Under the pieces are notes generated by a model. That model was not told where the DNA came from. It was given only the letters and a program-made list of their open reading frames with translations, and made no database searches. 64,000 nucleotides of DNA from Nocardia rhizosphaerihabitans (GTDB taxonomy: Bacteria > Actinomycetota > Actinomycetes > Mycobacteriales > Mycobacteriaceae). Positions within the stretch are counted from its first letter, which is position 1. The number at the start of each line of letters is the position of its first letter. Shown here piece by piece: positions 9,493-19,414 of the stretch. Both the position numbers and the translations under genes were made by a program. The stretch is taken from NCBI RefSeq assembly GCF_014646295.1, contig NZ_BMNE01000001.1:1116001-1180000 (forward strand). Reading direction: 5' to 3'.

Positions 9493-10983
9493 TCAGCTCA
9501 TCAGTTCGCCGATCATGCCGGTGCGCGTGCCGACGATCCCGCCGGTGGCATCGAACTCCACCCGCATCTCGTACAGGCCGAAGTGTCCGAGCAGCATCTG
9601 CGGCTCGCCGAAGGTCAGCGTGGTGACGCGGTAGCGATCGAAGTAGCCGACGACCATCGCCCGCATGGTGGGGTAGCGGCTGTGCGGATCGGTCAAGGGA
9701 TGCAACAGGTTCGCCGCGGTCTCGATGAGCTGGGCGGCCACGCCGGGGTCCGAACCGGTCGATGTCACTGCGTCGTCGACGACCGCGAAGTAGCGCCACC
9801 CGGCACCGCCGGGAACCGCTGCCCAGCCGACGGTCCCACCCAGATCGGCGGCCCCGGCCACGAGCATCGTGACGACGTTGTCGGGGTGGACGGTGGTGCC
9901 GAGGTCGACGCGGTCCAGCGCCAGGTGCTCGGCGCCGTGCTCGCACGCCAGCCGGCGCAGCGCGGCGGTACCCGTCCAATCCTGGGGCGCCCACGCCCAG
10001 ATCCGGTGCTCGCTGTCGTACCGGCCGATCTCGGCGACGGCCACGGGCCGGTGGGGAGCATCGACCACGTCGTCGTCGCCGTACATCGGCTGCCACCGCA
10101 GGGTCGGCACCGCCGCGGCGGCGGCCGCGCCCCGCAGCGATCCATGACCGCCGACGGTGGTCGCCGCGGCGGGCGCCAGCGCGACGAGCAGGCTGTCCGG
10201 GAAGAACGGCGGAATCCGCTCGTGCCGGGGCATCGGATCGGCCGCGGCGACCGCACCATGACCGGGGCCGACGACCTCGGCGTCGACGAGCCGGTCACCG
10301 TCGTCGATCCGGACGACCAGCCGCAGCCCGTCGGGCAGCTGTACCTCCACACCGTCGGCGGTGTCGCGAAGGGGCGCGTGGTGGTGATGGGCGTACCCGG
10401 CCACGACCGCCCGTGCGCCCGCGCCCGGCAGCATGTGGGCGGCCGCGCGAACCACACCCGCGACAACTCCCGGATCCGGTGCCGCACAGGGCACCTGCTC
10501 GTCGTCGACGATCAGGTAGGCGTACGCGCGACCGCCGTGATTGAACTTGGTCATCCCGCGGCCGCCGAGCGCTCCCAGCGCGATGATCGACAGATGGTCG
10601 GCTGCGAGCATCGGGTCGGGGAACCCGGACAGGTCGACGATCCCTTGGGCGAATTCGGGAATCCCATGGCGCAACCCCAGCTCACGCATCCGCGTCGACG
10701 CCGCGACGCCTGGCAAGCCGTCCAGAGCGGGTTTCGCCCAGGCCCACATGAAGCTCAGGTCCTCGGCGTAGGTCCCGATCTCGCCGGACCCGGCGAACTC
10801 CCGATCGCCGATCCACACGCGACCCGAATGATGGTCCACCCGGGTCGGTCCCGGCCTGATCTGCTCCTGAAATGCCGAGTACTGCTCGATCGCCACGCCG
10901 AGATAATTCCGCGCCAGCCGCAACAGCGAATCGCTGAACGTGTCCACGCGCTCGAAACTATCAGTCCCCGGGGCCGTCGGCAT
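9493..10983 (-). CDS. Two-repeat protein of unknown function (DUF6882-like)
   Basis: 496 residues from the ATG at 10983; longer upstream frames look non-coding. No signal peptide or membrane helix is seen. The N-terminal half contains a segment GSGEIGTYAEDLSFMWAWA followed by a helix of the type LRELGLRHGIPEFAQG. The C-terminal half repeats this pattern (AEIGRYDSEHRIWAWAPQ, then LRRLACEHGAEHLA). Each half then ends in an alpha/beta stretch. This looks like an internal duplication of the DUF6882-type fold, which has no known function. It is an accessory insertion between conserved genes and convergent with the monooxygenase. Confidence 0.7.
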   Translation of the reverse strand: MPTAPGTDSFERVDTFSDSLLRLARNYLGVAIEQYSAFQEQIRPGPTRVDHHSGRVWIGDREFAGSGEIGTYAEDLSFMWAWAKPALDGLPGVAASTRMRELGLRHGIPEFAQGIVDLSGFPDPMLAADHLSIIALGALGGRGMTKFNHGGRAYAYLIVDDEQVPCAAPDPGVVAGVVRAAAHMLPGAGARAVVAGYAHHHHAPLRDTADGVEVQLPDGLRLVVRIDDGDRLVDAEVVGPGHGAVAAADPMPRHERIPPFFPDSLLVALAPAAATTVGGHGSLRGAAAAAAVPTLRWQPMYGDDDVVDAPHRPVAVAEIGRYDSEHRIWAWAPQDWTGTAALRRLACEHGAEHLALDRVDLGTTVHPDNVVTMLVAGAADLGGTVGWAAVPGGAGWRYFAVVDDAVTSTGSDPGVAAQLIETAANLLHPLTDPHSRYPTMRAMVVGYFDRYRVTTLTFGEPQMLLGHFGLYEMRVEFDATGGIVGTRTGMIGELMS

Positions 10984-11080
10984 CGCGGCGAGCGCACCGG
11001 GCGGCCGCGAGTAATCTCTTGTCCCGCAGCGGCTTTCGCCCGACCCGATCGCGTGCCGCGCGCGATCGGGTCGAGCGATG

Positions 11081-12829
11081 TCAGCCGCGGATCTTCGCGG
11101 TGACCGCGGTGACCGCGTCTTCGGCCGGGATCTCCTCGGCCTCACCGGTGAGGCGGTTGCGCAGTTCGACCTTGCCGTCGGCCCAGCCGCGGCCGATCAC
11201 GAGAATCCACGGCATACCGAGCAGCTCGGCGTCCTTGAACTTCACGCCGGGCGAGGCGGTGCGGTCGTCGAAGAGGACCTCGAGGCCCTGGGAGTCCAGA
11301 CCGGCCACGACCTGCTCGGCGCCCTCGCGGGCGGCGGCGTCCTTGTTGGCGATCACCACGTGCACGTCGAACGGGGCGACCTCGGCGGGCCAGCGCAGAC
11401 CCTTCTCGTCGTGCTGCTGCTCGGCGATCACCGCGACCATGCGGGAGACGCCGATGCCGTAGGAGCCCATGGTGAGGCGGACCGGCTTGCCGTTCTCGCC
11501 GAGCACGTCGACGTCGAAGGCGTCGGTGTACTTGCGGCCGAGCTGGAAGATGTGGCCGATCTCGATGCCACGGGCCGCCACCAGCGGGCCCGCGCCGTCG
11601 GGCGAGGGATCGCCGTCGCGGACCTCGGCGGCCTCGATGGTGCCGTCGGGGGTGAAGTCACGACCGGCGACCAGGCCGACGACGTGCTTGCCCTGCACAT
11701 CGGCGCCGGTGATCCAGGCGGTGCCCTCGACGACGCGGGGGTCGACGAGGTAGCGAACACCGTTGGCCTGCAGCGCCTTCGGGCCGATGTAGCCCTTCAC
11801 CAGGAAGGGGTTGGCGGCGAAGTCGGCCTCGGTGAGCAGTTCCACCTCGGCGGGCTCGACGGAGGCTTCCAGGCGCTTGTCGTCGACCTCGCGGTCGCCG
11901 GGGACGCCGATGCCGAGGATCTCGGTCTTGCCGTCCGGGTGGCGCAGCTTGACCATCACGTTCTTCAACGTGTCGGCCGCGGTGACGGGGCGATCGAGGA
12001 CATTCGCCTCGTTGGCCCAGTCGACCAGCGTCGCGATGGTGGGGGTGTTGGGGGTGTCGTATTCGACCGCGGCGGGCTGACCCTCGATGGGCAGCGGCGC
12101 GGGCGCTGGCGTGACCACGGCTTCCACGTTGGCCGCGTAGCCGGACTCGACGCAGCGCACGTAGGTGTCCTCACCCACGGGGCTCTCGGCGAGGAATTCC
12201 TCGGAGGCGCTGCCGCCCATGGCGCCGGAGGTGGCGGCCACGATCACGTACTTGACGCCGAGGCGTTCGAAGATGCGCTGGTAGGCCGCGCGGTGGGTGG
12301 CGTAGCTGGTGGCGAGACCGTCGTCGTCGAGGTCGAAGGAGTAGGAGTCCTTCATGGTGAACTCGCGGCCGCGCAGGATGCCGGCGCGGGGACGTTCCTC
12401 GTCGCGGTACTTGGCCTGGATCTGGTACAGCGTGACCGGCAGATCCTTGTAGGAGTTGTATTCGCCCTTCACGGTGAGCGCGAACAGTTCCTCGTGGGTG
12501 GGGCCGAGCAGGTAGTCGCCGCCCTTGCGGTCCTGCAGGCGGAACAGGGCGTCGCCGTATTCGGTCCACCGGTTGGTGGTCTCGAAGGGCTCGCGCGGCA
12601 GCAGCGCGGGCAGGGAGATCTCCTGGGCGCCGGTGGCGTCCATTTCCTGGCGCACCACGTCCTCGATCCGGCGCAGCGTGCGCAGGCCCAGCGGCAGCCA
12701 CGAGTACACGCCCGGGGCGACGCGGCGGACGTAGCCGGCGCGAACCAGCAGTTTGTGGCTCGGCACCTCGGCGTCGGCGGGATCGTCTCGCAGGGTGCGC
12801 AGGAACAGGCGGGAGAGGCGGGTGATCAC
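11081..12829 (-). CDS. proS: Prolyl-tRNA synthetase
   Basis: Charges tRNA-Pro. From the GTG at 12829 the product is 582 residues, the usual length of the bacterial type with an editing (INS) domain. Class II motifs are visible: motif 1 region [17 protein letters not shown], motif 2 [21 protein letters not shown] and motif 3 near [16 protein letters not shown], followed by the anticodon-binding domain. The editing domain lies between roughly residues 225 and 390. An upstream open frame to 12901 lacks family similarity. Confidence 0.96.
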   Translation of the reverse strand: MITRLSRLFLRTLRDDPADAEVPSHKLLVRAGYVRRVAPGVYSWLPLGLRTLRRIEDVVRQEMDATGAQEISLPALLPREPFETTNRWTEYGDALFRLQDRKGGDYLLGPTHEELFALTVKGEYNSYKDLPVTLYQIQAKYRDEERPRAGILRGREFTMKDSYSFDLDDDGLATSYATHRAAYQRIFERLGVKYVIVAATSGAMGGSASEEFLAESPVGEDTYVRCVESGYAANVEAVVTPAPAPLPIEGQPAAVEYDTPNTPTIATLVDWANEANVLDRPVTAADTLKNVMVKLRHPDGKTEILGIGVPGDREVDDKRLEASVEPAEVELLTEADFAANPFLVKGYIGPKALQANGVRYLVDPRVVEGTAWITGADVQGKHVVGLVAGRDFTPDGTIEAAEVRDGDPSPDGAGPLVAARGIEIGHIFQLGRKYTDAFDVDVLGENGKPVRLTMGSYGIGVSRMVAVIAEQQHDEKGLRWPAEVAPFDVHVVIANKDAAAREGAEQVVAGLDSQGLEVLFDDRTASPGVKFKDAELLGMPWILVIGRGWADGKVELRNRLTGEAEEIPAEDAVTAVTAKIRG

Positions 12830-12933
12830 GGATGCACAGAGTAGTCCCTGGTCCAGGGCGCCGTGCAAGCCGATTACGGTTGCAGTGCCACCAGCGGCCA
12901 CGGCGTGGGACGACGCCGGTACCGTAGGCGATC

Positions 12934-13680
12934 GTGCTGGTGCTGCTGCCTCCCTCCGAAACCAAGTCCGACGGCGGAACGGGCGCGCCCCTCGACCTGG
13001 CCGATCTGGCGATGCCGCAGCTCACCGCGGTGCGCGACAAGCTGGTCACCGAGGTGGTGCAGCTCGCCGCCGACCCGGCGGCCGCGACCGCCGCGCTCGG
13101 CCTCGGCAAGGGCGCCGACGCCGAGATCGCCCGCAACGCGAGCCTGCGCGCGTCACCGACCCGGCCCGCGCTGGAGCGCTACACCGGTGTCCTCTACGAC
13201 GCGCTGGACGCGACATCGTTCACCAAGGCGCAGCGGGCCAAGGCGTACGCGCGCCTCGGGATCGGCTCGGCCCTGTTCGGCGCGGTCCGCGCGAGCGATC
13301 CGATCCCGGCCTACCGCCTCTCCGGCGGCACCAAACTCCCCGGCCTGCCGACACTGTCGGCGCTGTGGCGCGACGTACTGCCCGACGCCCTCTCCGCGGA
13401 GGCCGCGGGCGAGCTCGTCATCGACCTGCGCTCGGGCACCTACCAGCAGCTGGGCCGAGTCCCCGACGCGATCACCGCCAACGTCCTCACCGAGCACCCC
13501 GACGGGTCACGCACGGTGGTCAGTCACTTCAACAAACATCACAAGGGCCTGCTGGCTCGCGCCCTGGTCCTCACCAGGGCCGAGCCGACCGACATCCGCG
13601 CGGTGGCGCGGGTGGCGACCAAGGCGGGCTTGCGCACCGAGATCGCCTCCCCCACCGAACTTCTCATCATCACGCAGTAG
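12934..13680 (+). CDS. yaaA: YaaA family peroxide stress protein (DUF328)
   Basis: 248 residues starting [15 protein letters not shown], the diagnostic N-terminus of YaaA (UPF0246). The conserved C-terminal block [15 protein letters not shown] is also present. In E. coli YaaA lowers intracellular iron and limits oxidative DNA damage. The GTG start at 12934 gives the family N-terminus exactly. Its 3' end overlaps the convergent VOC gene by 11 bp. Confidence 0.9.
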   Translation: MLVLLPPSETKSDGGTGAPLDLADLAMPQLTAVRDKLVTEVVQLAADPAAATAALGLGKGADAEIARNASLRASPTRPALERYTGVLYDALDATSFTKAQRAKAYARLGIGSALFGAVRASDPIPAYRLSGGTKLPGLPTLSALWRDVLPDALSAEAAGELVIDLRSGTYQQLGRVPDAITANVLTEHPDGSRTVVSHFNKHHKGLLARALVLTRAEPTDIRAVARVATKAGLRTEIASPTELLIITQ

Positions 13681-14068
13681 TGGGCGCGCCCATCAGCTGG
13701 ATGAGGTTGCCGCAGGTGTCGTCGAAGACCGCGGTGGTGACCTCGCCCATCGGCTGGGGCGGCTGGGTGAACAGGACGCCGCGATCGAGCAGGCGGCGGT
13801 ATTCGGCCTCGAGATCGTCGACGGTGAAGATCATGCACGGTATGCCGTCGGCGGTGAGCGCGGTCTTGTAGTTCTGGGCGATCGGGTTCTGGTCGGGTTC
13901 GAGCAGCAGCTGGGTGCCGTCGACGTCGGCGGGTGAGACCAAGGTCAGCCAGTCGTGCTCGCCGAGCGAGACCCGGTCCTTGACCTGGAAGCCGAGCACG
14001 TCGGTGTAGAACTTCTCGGCCTTGTCCTGGTCGTCGACGAAGATGCTGGTCACACCGATGCGGATCAT
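13670..14068 (-). CDS. VOC (glyoxalase/bleomycin-resistance) family protein
   Basis: 132 residues with a typical betaalphabetabetabeta pair: IGVTSIFVDDQDKAEKFYTDVLGFQ at the start and CMIFTVDDLEAEYRRLLDRGV in the second half, ending in the metal-ligand type segment FDDTCGNLIQLMG. The substrate is unknown. The ATG overlaps the stop of the upstream ArsR gene (ATGA), so it is co-translated with its likely regulator. The 3' end overlaps yaaA tail to tail. Confidence 0.88.
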   Translation of the reverse strand: MIRIGVTSIFVDDQDKAEKFYTDVLGFQVKDRVSLGEHDWLTLVSPADVDGTQLLLEPDQNPIAQNYKTALTADGIPCMIFTVDDLEAEYRRLLDRGVLFTQPPQPMGEVTTAVFDDTCGNLIQLMGAPTTA

Positions 14069-14346
14069 CTGTTCTCCTGGGGGATCGGCCATCGCTCCGA
14101 CACCGCGCGCAACGGCGTGAAGTCGGCGTGATGGAACTTGTAGCGGCCTGCACGACGGGTGGTCACCAGTCCGGCGGCTTCGAGCATCCCCAGGTGCTGG
14201 GTGATCGCCTGCCGCGACGAACTGATCCCATGCTTGGTGGCGAGCTTGGCGCACAGTTCGAACAGGGTCTGCCCGTCCCGGTCCGCCAGTTCGTCGAGGA
14301 GCGCGCGCCGCGTCGAATCCGCGAGTGCCGAAAAGATATCGGTCAC
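14065..14346 (-). CDS. ArsR family transcriptional regulator
   Basis: 93 residues from the GTG at 14346. The winged helix is complete: VTDIFSALADSTRRALLDEL, recognition helix SSSRQAITQHLGMLEAAGLV, and the wing TTRRAGRYKFHH. No cysteine pair of the metal-sensing ArsR type (CVC) is seen, so it probably senses something else. It is the first gene of a two-gene operon with the VOC protein. Such ArsR-VOC pairs are common in actinobacteria. Confidence 0.9.
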   Translation of the reverse strand: MTDIFSALADSTRRALLDELADRDGQTLFELCAKLATKHGISSSRQAITQHLGMLEAAGLVTTRRAGRYKFHHADFTPLRAVSERWPIPQENR

Positions 14347-14436
14347 GGTGCACGCTCCTCCCGTCGTCTCCCCTCGAACAATAGGCAAGCCGCTACTTGC
14401 ATGTCAAGCATCGACGCAGGTAGACGATCCCTGAGG

Positions 14437-15117
14437 TCAGACCTCGGCGGCGGCCAGCGCGGTCCGCACCGTCGCGACGTCAGCGGTCTTGGCGGCCGCA
14501 GGCGGCCACGAATCCACCGCGACGGCGTACGGGTGGACATAGACCGGGGTGTCGCGCTGGGAGCGACGGCTCTCGGCGAGGGTGCCACCGTCGACGACGT
14601 CGTAGCCGAGGGCATCGATGAGGTGCGCGGCGGCGATCTTCGCGGCCGGGTCGTCGCCGAAGACGGGCAGCGCCGAGCGATCGGCCGCGCCCGCGGGACG
14701 GGCCAGTTCGGCCAGATGCTCGAAGTAGATGTTGTTGAACGCCTTGACAACCTGCGACTCGGGCAGGTGCCGCTGCAGCAGTTCGCTGGTGGTGACGGTG
14801 TCGGCGTCGAGTTCGGCGATGGCGCCGTCGCGCTCGGGGTAGTAGTTGTTGGTGTCGAGGACGACCTTGCCCGCCAGCGGCGCCACCGGCACCTGCTGAT
14901 ACGCCTTCAACGGCACGGTCACCACGACGAGATCACCGGCGGCCGCCGCCTCGGCCGGGGTCGCCGCACTGGCCCGCGGGCCCAGCTCGGCGACGAGGTC
15001 GGCGAGCGTCTCCGGTCCGCGAGAGTTGCTGAGTACCACGTCGATTCCGGCGGCTACCGCCAGTCTCGCCACAGTCGAGCCGATATTGCCGCTGCCGATC
15101 AATCCGAGTGTCGTCAT
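14437..15117 (-). CDS. NADPH-dependent F420 reductase-like oxidoreductase
   Basis: 226 residues. The N-terminus MTTLGLIGSGNIGSTVARLAVAAG is a dinucleotide-binding Rossmann motif (GSGNIG) and the body (VVLDTNNYYPERDG, VKAFNNIYFEHLAE) matches the F420H2:NADP oxidoreductase (Fno-like) superfamily that includes many actinobacterial dinucleotide-binding proteins. Whether it truly uses F420 cannot be read here. The ATG at 15117 is preferred over a TTG four codons upstream. Confidence 0.85.
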   Translation of the reverse strand: MTTLGLIGSGNIGSTVARLAVAAGIDVVLSNSRGPETLADLVAELGPRASAATPAEAAAAGDLVVVTVPLKAYQQVPVAPLAGKVVLDTNNYYPERDGAIAELDADTVTTSELLQRHLPESQVVKAFNNIYFEHLAELARPAGAADRSALPVFGDDPAAKIAAAHLIDALGYDVVDGGTLAESRRSQRDTPVYVHPYAVAVDSWPPAAAKTADVATVRTALAAAEV

Positions 15118-15208
15118 GTGCTCGGTCAACCATCGATCCGGCGCGCGTGTTCCCTCGGCGGGGGAGCGAGAGATGCCCCACCGACCGGGTGGATCGGGAA
15201 TACCGGAG

Positions 15209-16108
15209 TCACCAGTCGCGCGCTGCTTCCGTCAGCCGGGCGCGGACCAGTTCGACGTGCGGGCGGGGTGGGGCGCCGACTCGGCGGGCCAGGAATCCGG
15301 TGTTGATCGGCGGGTCGGCCGGGTCGAGCAAGGTCATCAACGAGCCGTCGGCGAGTTCGCCGGCGCACAGATAGCGGGGCAGCACGCTGATCCCGGCGCC
15401 CGCGAGCACCGTGGCGAGCACGGCGCGCAGGTCGGCGACGATCAGGGCCGGTTCGGTCTCCAGGCGGGTGTCGAACACGTGCCGCCAATACCGGCGCAGG
15501 ATCGGCAGATCCGCGGCGTAGCTGATGATCGGGATCCCGTCGAGGGCGGTGGGGCCGTCGGCGCGCAGGCGGTCGGTGTCGATGCCGTGCGCGACCGCGG
15601 GTGCGGCGACCAGCAGGAACTCCTCGTCGACGAGCGGTTCGGCGAGGACGGTCCGGCCACGCGGGCGGGCGGTGGCGATGACCAGATCTAGTGTCCCCGA
15701 ACGTAATTCGGCCAGGAGATCGTCGGTGAGCCCGCTGGTGACGGTGAGCCGCACACCGTCGGTGATCAGCGGCGCGAGCGCGGGCAGTGCCTGCACGGCG
15801 AGCATCTCGGCCGGACCGCCGAGCAGCACCGGCGGTTCGGGCGGCGGCGGATGGTCGGCGCCCGCGCCGCCGACGACCGACTCCAGCGCGTCGAGCGGGG
15901 CGCTCACCCGTGCCGCCAGCTCGTGACCGGCGGCCGTCGGCGTCACCCCGCGGGGCAGGCGCTCGAACAGCGGCCTGCCCAGGTGCCGTTCGAGCGCCTG
16001 GATCTGCGTGGTCACGGTCGGCTGGGACAGGCCGACCTGTGCGGCGCCCGCGGTGAGCGATCCGGTTCGATAGACCGCGAGGAATGTCCGGAGCTGCACC
16101 AGATCCAT
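15209..16108 (-). CDS. LysR family transcriptional regulator
   Basis: 299 residues starting MDLVQLRTFLAVYRTGSLTAGA, with the N-terminal winged HTH (AQVGLSQPTVTTQIQALERHLGRPLFER) and a C-terminal periplasmic-binding-like effector domain. It is divergent from the DJ-1-type gene at 16230, and this is the standard arrangement for a LysR regulator and its target. The shared promoter is in 16109-16229. Confidence 0.92.
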   Translation of the reverse strand: MDLVQLRTFLAVYRTGSLTAGAAQVGLSQPTVTTQIQALERHLGRPLFERLPRGVTPTAAGHELAARVSAPLDALESVVGGAGADHPPPPEPPVLLGGPAEMLAVQALPALAPLITDGVRLTVTSGLTDDLLAELRSGTLDLVIATARPRGRTVLAEPLVDEEFLLVAAPAVAHGIDTDRLRADGPTALDGIPIISYAADLPILRRYWRHVFDTRLETEPALIVADLRAVLATVLAGAGISVLPRYLCAGELADGSLMTLLDPADPPINTGFLARRVGAPPRPHVELVRARLTEAARDW

Positions 16109-16229
16109 CGAGCCATCGGCTGGCCTATGTCTCATATCGACCAGTCTATTGGTCAGGAAATGCCACCGCCCCTAGCGTGGGAACCACGACCGGTCCCCAC
16201 GAAACCCGTTGACAGGGAGAAGGAATCCG

Positions 16230-16922
16230 ATGGCACACATCCTGTTCGTCCTCACCGGCGCCGATCGCTGGACCCTGGCGGACGGCACCGAGCACCCCAC
16301 CGGGTACTGGGCCGAGGAGTTCGCCGCGCCCTACGAGGCGTTTACCGGCGCGGGCCACCTCATCACGGTGGCGACCCCGGGCGGCGTGGTCCCGACGGTC
16401 GACCAGGCGAGCCTGGCCGCCGACGCGAACGGCGGCGCCGACCGTGCGGCCGCCGTCGCCGAGGTCCTGTCCGGCGCCACCGCCTTGCAGCAGCCGATCC
16501 CGCTCGCCGACGTCGACCTCGCCGACTACGACGCCGTCTTCTACCCCGGCGGCCACGGCCCGATGGAAGACCTCGCCGTCGACCCCGTCTCCGGCAAGCT
16601 CCTCACCGCCGCCCTCGCCTCCGGCAAGCCGCTCGGCGTCGTCTGCCACGCCCCCGCCGCCCTGCTCGCCACCGCCGACGCCGCGGGCAACTCCCCCTTC
16701 GCCGGATACCGCGTCGCCGCGTTCAGCAATGCCGAGGAAACCCAGGCGGGTCTCGCCGACAAGGCGAAATGGCTGCTGCAGGACCGCCTGGTCGCCCTGG
16801 GTGTCGACTACCGCGAGGGCGAGCCCTGGGCGCCCCACATCGAAGTCGACCGCAACCTCTACACCGGCCAGAACCCCGCCTCTTCGGCGAAGCTGGCCGC
16901 GGAGATGCTGACAGCGCTCTGA
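16230..16922 (+). CDS. DJ-1/PfpI (Hsp31-like) type 1 glutamine amidotransferase-fold protein
   Basis: 230 residues. The nucleophile elbow GVVCHAPAALL contains the conserved Cys-His pair, and the acidic residue upstream is in the YWAEEFAAPYEAF stretch, as in Hsp31/YhbO-like chaperone-glyoxalases. Such proteins handle methylglyoxal or damaged proteins. The ATG at 16230 has a strong GGGAGAAGGA site ahead of it. Expression is probably controlled by the divergent LysR regulator. Confidence 0.88.
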   Translation: MAHILFVLTGADRWTLADGTEHPTGYWAEEFAAPYEAFTGAGHLITVATPGGVVPTVDQASLAADANGGADRAAAVAEVLSGATALQQPIPLADVDLADYDAVFYPGGHGPMEDLAVDPVSGKLLTAALASGKPLGVVCHAPAALLATADAAGNSPFAGYRVAAFSNAEETQAGLADKAKWLLQDRLVALGVDYREGEPWAPHIEVDRNLYTGQNPASSAKLAAEMLTAL

Positions 16923-17086
16923 CAGACGGATCGGACGTCGACGGCCGCCGGGATCCGGTGCAGGTGGGCCTGGTCCCGGCGGGTGCGTAGGCAACAGCCG
17001 GAGGCGCTTCCCGGCTCTGTCGGCGGCGAGGGTTGTGGCCTGGGGCACATCGTCTTACTCTTCGCGATGTGGATCCCCGCCGTTCG

Positions 17087-17938
17087 ATGAAGAACAGCCT
17101 GCGCGCGCTTATCGCGGCATTGACGCTCTCGGCACTGCCGCTCGTCCCCGCGCAGGCCGAGCCCCCGGTCGCGAACGGGACGGCGTATGTCGCGCTCGGT
17201 GATTCCGGCGCCGCGACCACCGGCGCCGCCAACCTCGACCTCGAGGCGCCACTGCGCTGCGTGCGCTCCACCACCAATGCTCCCCGGCTGGTCGCCGAGC
17301 GCCTCGGCCTCGCCCTGGACGACCGCACCTGCAGCTCAGCGAAGATCCCCGACCTCTACGCCTCCCAAACACCCGGCGTCGGACCACAGCTCGACGCGCT
17401 GGGGCCCGCGACCGAGATCGTCACCGTGCACATCGGCGCCAACGACGCCGACATGACCGAGTACATCCTGAACTGCCACGCGGCCGCGGCATCCGGTGGC
17501 TGTGCGGCGGCGGCGGATCCGGAGTGGGACCGCAAGATCGACGGGATCGCGCCTGCCTACGCCACCGCACTCGCCGACATCGCCCGCCGCGCCCCCGACG
17601 CGCGAATCTTCGTCGACGGCTGGCCGACCTACCTCGGCGACACGAGCTGCCCGGCCATGCTCGGCCTGCTCCCCGCCGACGCCGCCTACATCCAGTCCAA
17701 GTTCGCCCGCCTCAACACCGTCGTCGCCCGCGAGGCCGCGGCCCACGGCGCCGTCTACATCGACACCATCGCGGCCTCACCCGCACTCGGCATGTGCGCC
17801 GACCCGTCCGTGCGCTGGTTCGACCCGCTCGTCGCCGACCAGACCCTGCTCCCCTACCACCCGACCCTGGCCGGTCAGCGCGGCGTCGCCGAACTCATCT
17901 CCGCCGCCGTCGAATCCAGCGGAGCGCTCCACCGCTGA
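17087..17938 (+). CDS. Secreted SGNH/GDSL hydrolase
   Basis: 283 residues with a Sec signal peptide (MKNSLRALIAALTLSALPL, cleavage after PAQA). Block I is VALGDSGAA with Ser40, block III GAND has Asn119, and the catalytic His258 lies in YHPTLAG near the C-terminus. Several cysteines (about 57, 82, 133, 142 and later) suggest disulphides after export. These enzymes are esterases or lipases; the substrate is unknown. An in-frame GTG at 17069 would add six residues. Confidence 0.85.
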   Translation: MKNSLRALIAALTLSALPLVPAQAEPPVANGTAYVALGDSGAATTGAANLDLEAPLRCVRSTTNAPRLVAERLGLALDDRTCSSAKIPDLYASQTPGVGPQLDALGPATEIVTVHIGANDADMTEYILNCHAAAASGGCAAAADPEWDRKIDGIAPAYATALADIARRAPDARIFVDGWPTYLGDTSCPAMLGLLPADAAYIQSKFARLNTVVAREAAAHGAVYIDTIAASPALGMCADPSVRWFDPLVADQTLLPYHPTLAGQRGVAELISAAVESSGALHR

Positions 17939-18163
17939 CCTACTCCTCCAGCTGCCGACGGACCCGGCACACCCCGCCTGACCTGGACAAAGCCACGATT
18001 CCTTGTCCCACAGTGCAATTCGCACGCCCTGCGGGTAATGTTCGCCGGTTCTGCTGCGGCTCGCCCGGGAGAACGTGACAACGATCCGGCCCCGGTGGGG
18101 TCGCGACGGCGCCTCGGCGCTCGTCCGGGTCAGGGGCCAACAGTGGAGTGGAGCAGGGCTCGA

Positions 18164-19411
18164 ATGGGTTTTCTCAGTGGCGTCTTCGGAAAGCGGAGGA
18201 GCGATTCCGACGACTACGCGGCGTTCGGCGAGTGGGCGCTGACGATCGTGCGGGCACGCCCCGGCATCGTCTCCGCCGAGTTCGACGCGGCGGAATTCAC
18301 GATCACGTACGCCACCCCGGCCGGTGGCTGGGCACAGATCAGCCTGGCCACCCCGTACCGTGCCGTCAGCGCGGCGCCGCGGGAACTCGCGGGCGATGTC
18401 CTGATGTTCCAGCTGAACCGCTTGATCGACAATGGCGAGGACGACTCGTCCGGTCTCGCCTGGGCGACCGTAGCCCCGCGTCTGCGACCGCTGATCCGGC
18501 AGGCGGGCGGACTCGCGACGCGGGTGCAGGGCCTGTCGATCGCGGACAACACCCTCTGGCGACCGCTGCTTCCCTGCCTGATGGAACGGGTGGTCATCGA
18601 CAAGCCGACGTCGATGGAATCCGTGACGCCGCAACACTTGGCGACCTGGGGTGTCGACGCCGACACCGTGTTCGAGACCGCACGCGCCAATATGGCCGAA
18701 CTCGGATCCGCGATCGTCGATGTCTTCGATCCGGCCGACGGCGTGCTGTACCTGGCCGACGAGGACGGTGAGATGTACGCGGGCGCGCTGCCGCTCGCCG
18801 GGGGCTGGATCGCCGGTCTCGGCGCGAAAGCCGGTGCGCTGCCGATCGTTTTCGTGCCCGGCAGTGTCGGGGTGTTCGTCGGTTTCGCGACCTCACCGCA
18901 GCGGGTACGTGAGCTGGTCGAGGTCGCGCGCGGGTTGTTCGACGACGCGGAGCGCCCGGTGTCGCCGGTGCCCTACACCCTCGACGAGCACGGCGGGCTC
19001 GTCCCGTTCACGGTGCCGCGGCACCATCCGGCGTGGCCCGCGATCCGGTCGGCCGAATCGACACTGGCCGCCCAGGCGTACGGCACGCAGCACGACGGAC
19101 TACGCGCCGACCTCGACGCGGAGCTCATCGAGGACCACGCCGCGACGCTGATGCACGTCCGTGGCGGAGACGGCATCGAAACCACCGTCGCACCATGGTC
19201 CGACACCGTCCCGACACTGCTGCCGCACGCCCACAACGTCTCGTTGACGAACGTCGACACCGGCGCCACTTTCGGCGTGCCGTGGCATGTCCTGGCCACC
19301 GAGGTCGACCTGGTGCCCGTGCCCGGGCTCTTCCCGGTCCGCTACCGGGTGCAGTACCACCCGGGCCCGCAGGCGATGGCCAGGATGGCCGCCGCGCAGG
19401 GCCTGCGCTGA
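18164..19411 (+). CDS. Cytosolic protein of unknown function (distantly DUF1444-like)
   Basis: 415 residues from the ATG at 18164, which has an AGCAGGG site upstream. No signal peptide or membrane segment. It starts MGFLSGVFGKRRSD. The middle (PCLMERVVIDKPTSMESVTP, then a helix ARANMAELG) resembles the layout of DUF1444/YtpQ proteins, but I cannot confirm this by eye. The C-terminal part after about 270 may be a second domain. Neighbours give no clear hint. It ends 3 bp before a convergent HD-domain gene. Confidence 0.6.
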   Translation: MGFLSGVFGKRRSDSDDYAAFGEWALTIVRARPGIVSAEFDAAEFTITYATPAGGWAQISLATPYRAVSAAPRELAGDVLMFQLNRLIDNGEDDSSGLAWATVAPRLRPLIRQAGGLATRVQGLSIADNTLWRPLLPCLMERVVIDKPTSMESVTPQHLATWGVDADTVFETARANMAELGSAIVDVFDPADGVLYLADEDGEMYAGALPLAGGWIAGLGAKAGALPIVFVPGSVGVFVGFATSPQRVRELVEVARGLFDDAERPVSPVPYTLDEHGGLVPFTVPRHHPAWPAIRSAESTLAAQAYGTQHDGLRADLDAELIEDHAATLMHVRGGDGIETTVAPWSDTVPTLLPHAHNVSLTNVDTGATFGVPWHVLATEVDLVPVPGLFPVRYRVQYHPGPQAMARMAAAQGLR

Positions 19412-19414
19412 GCG

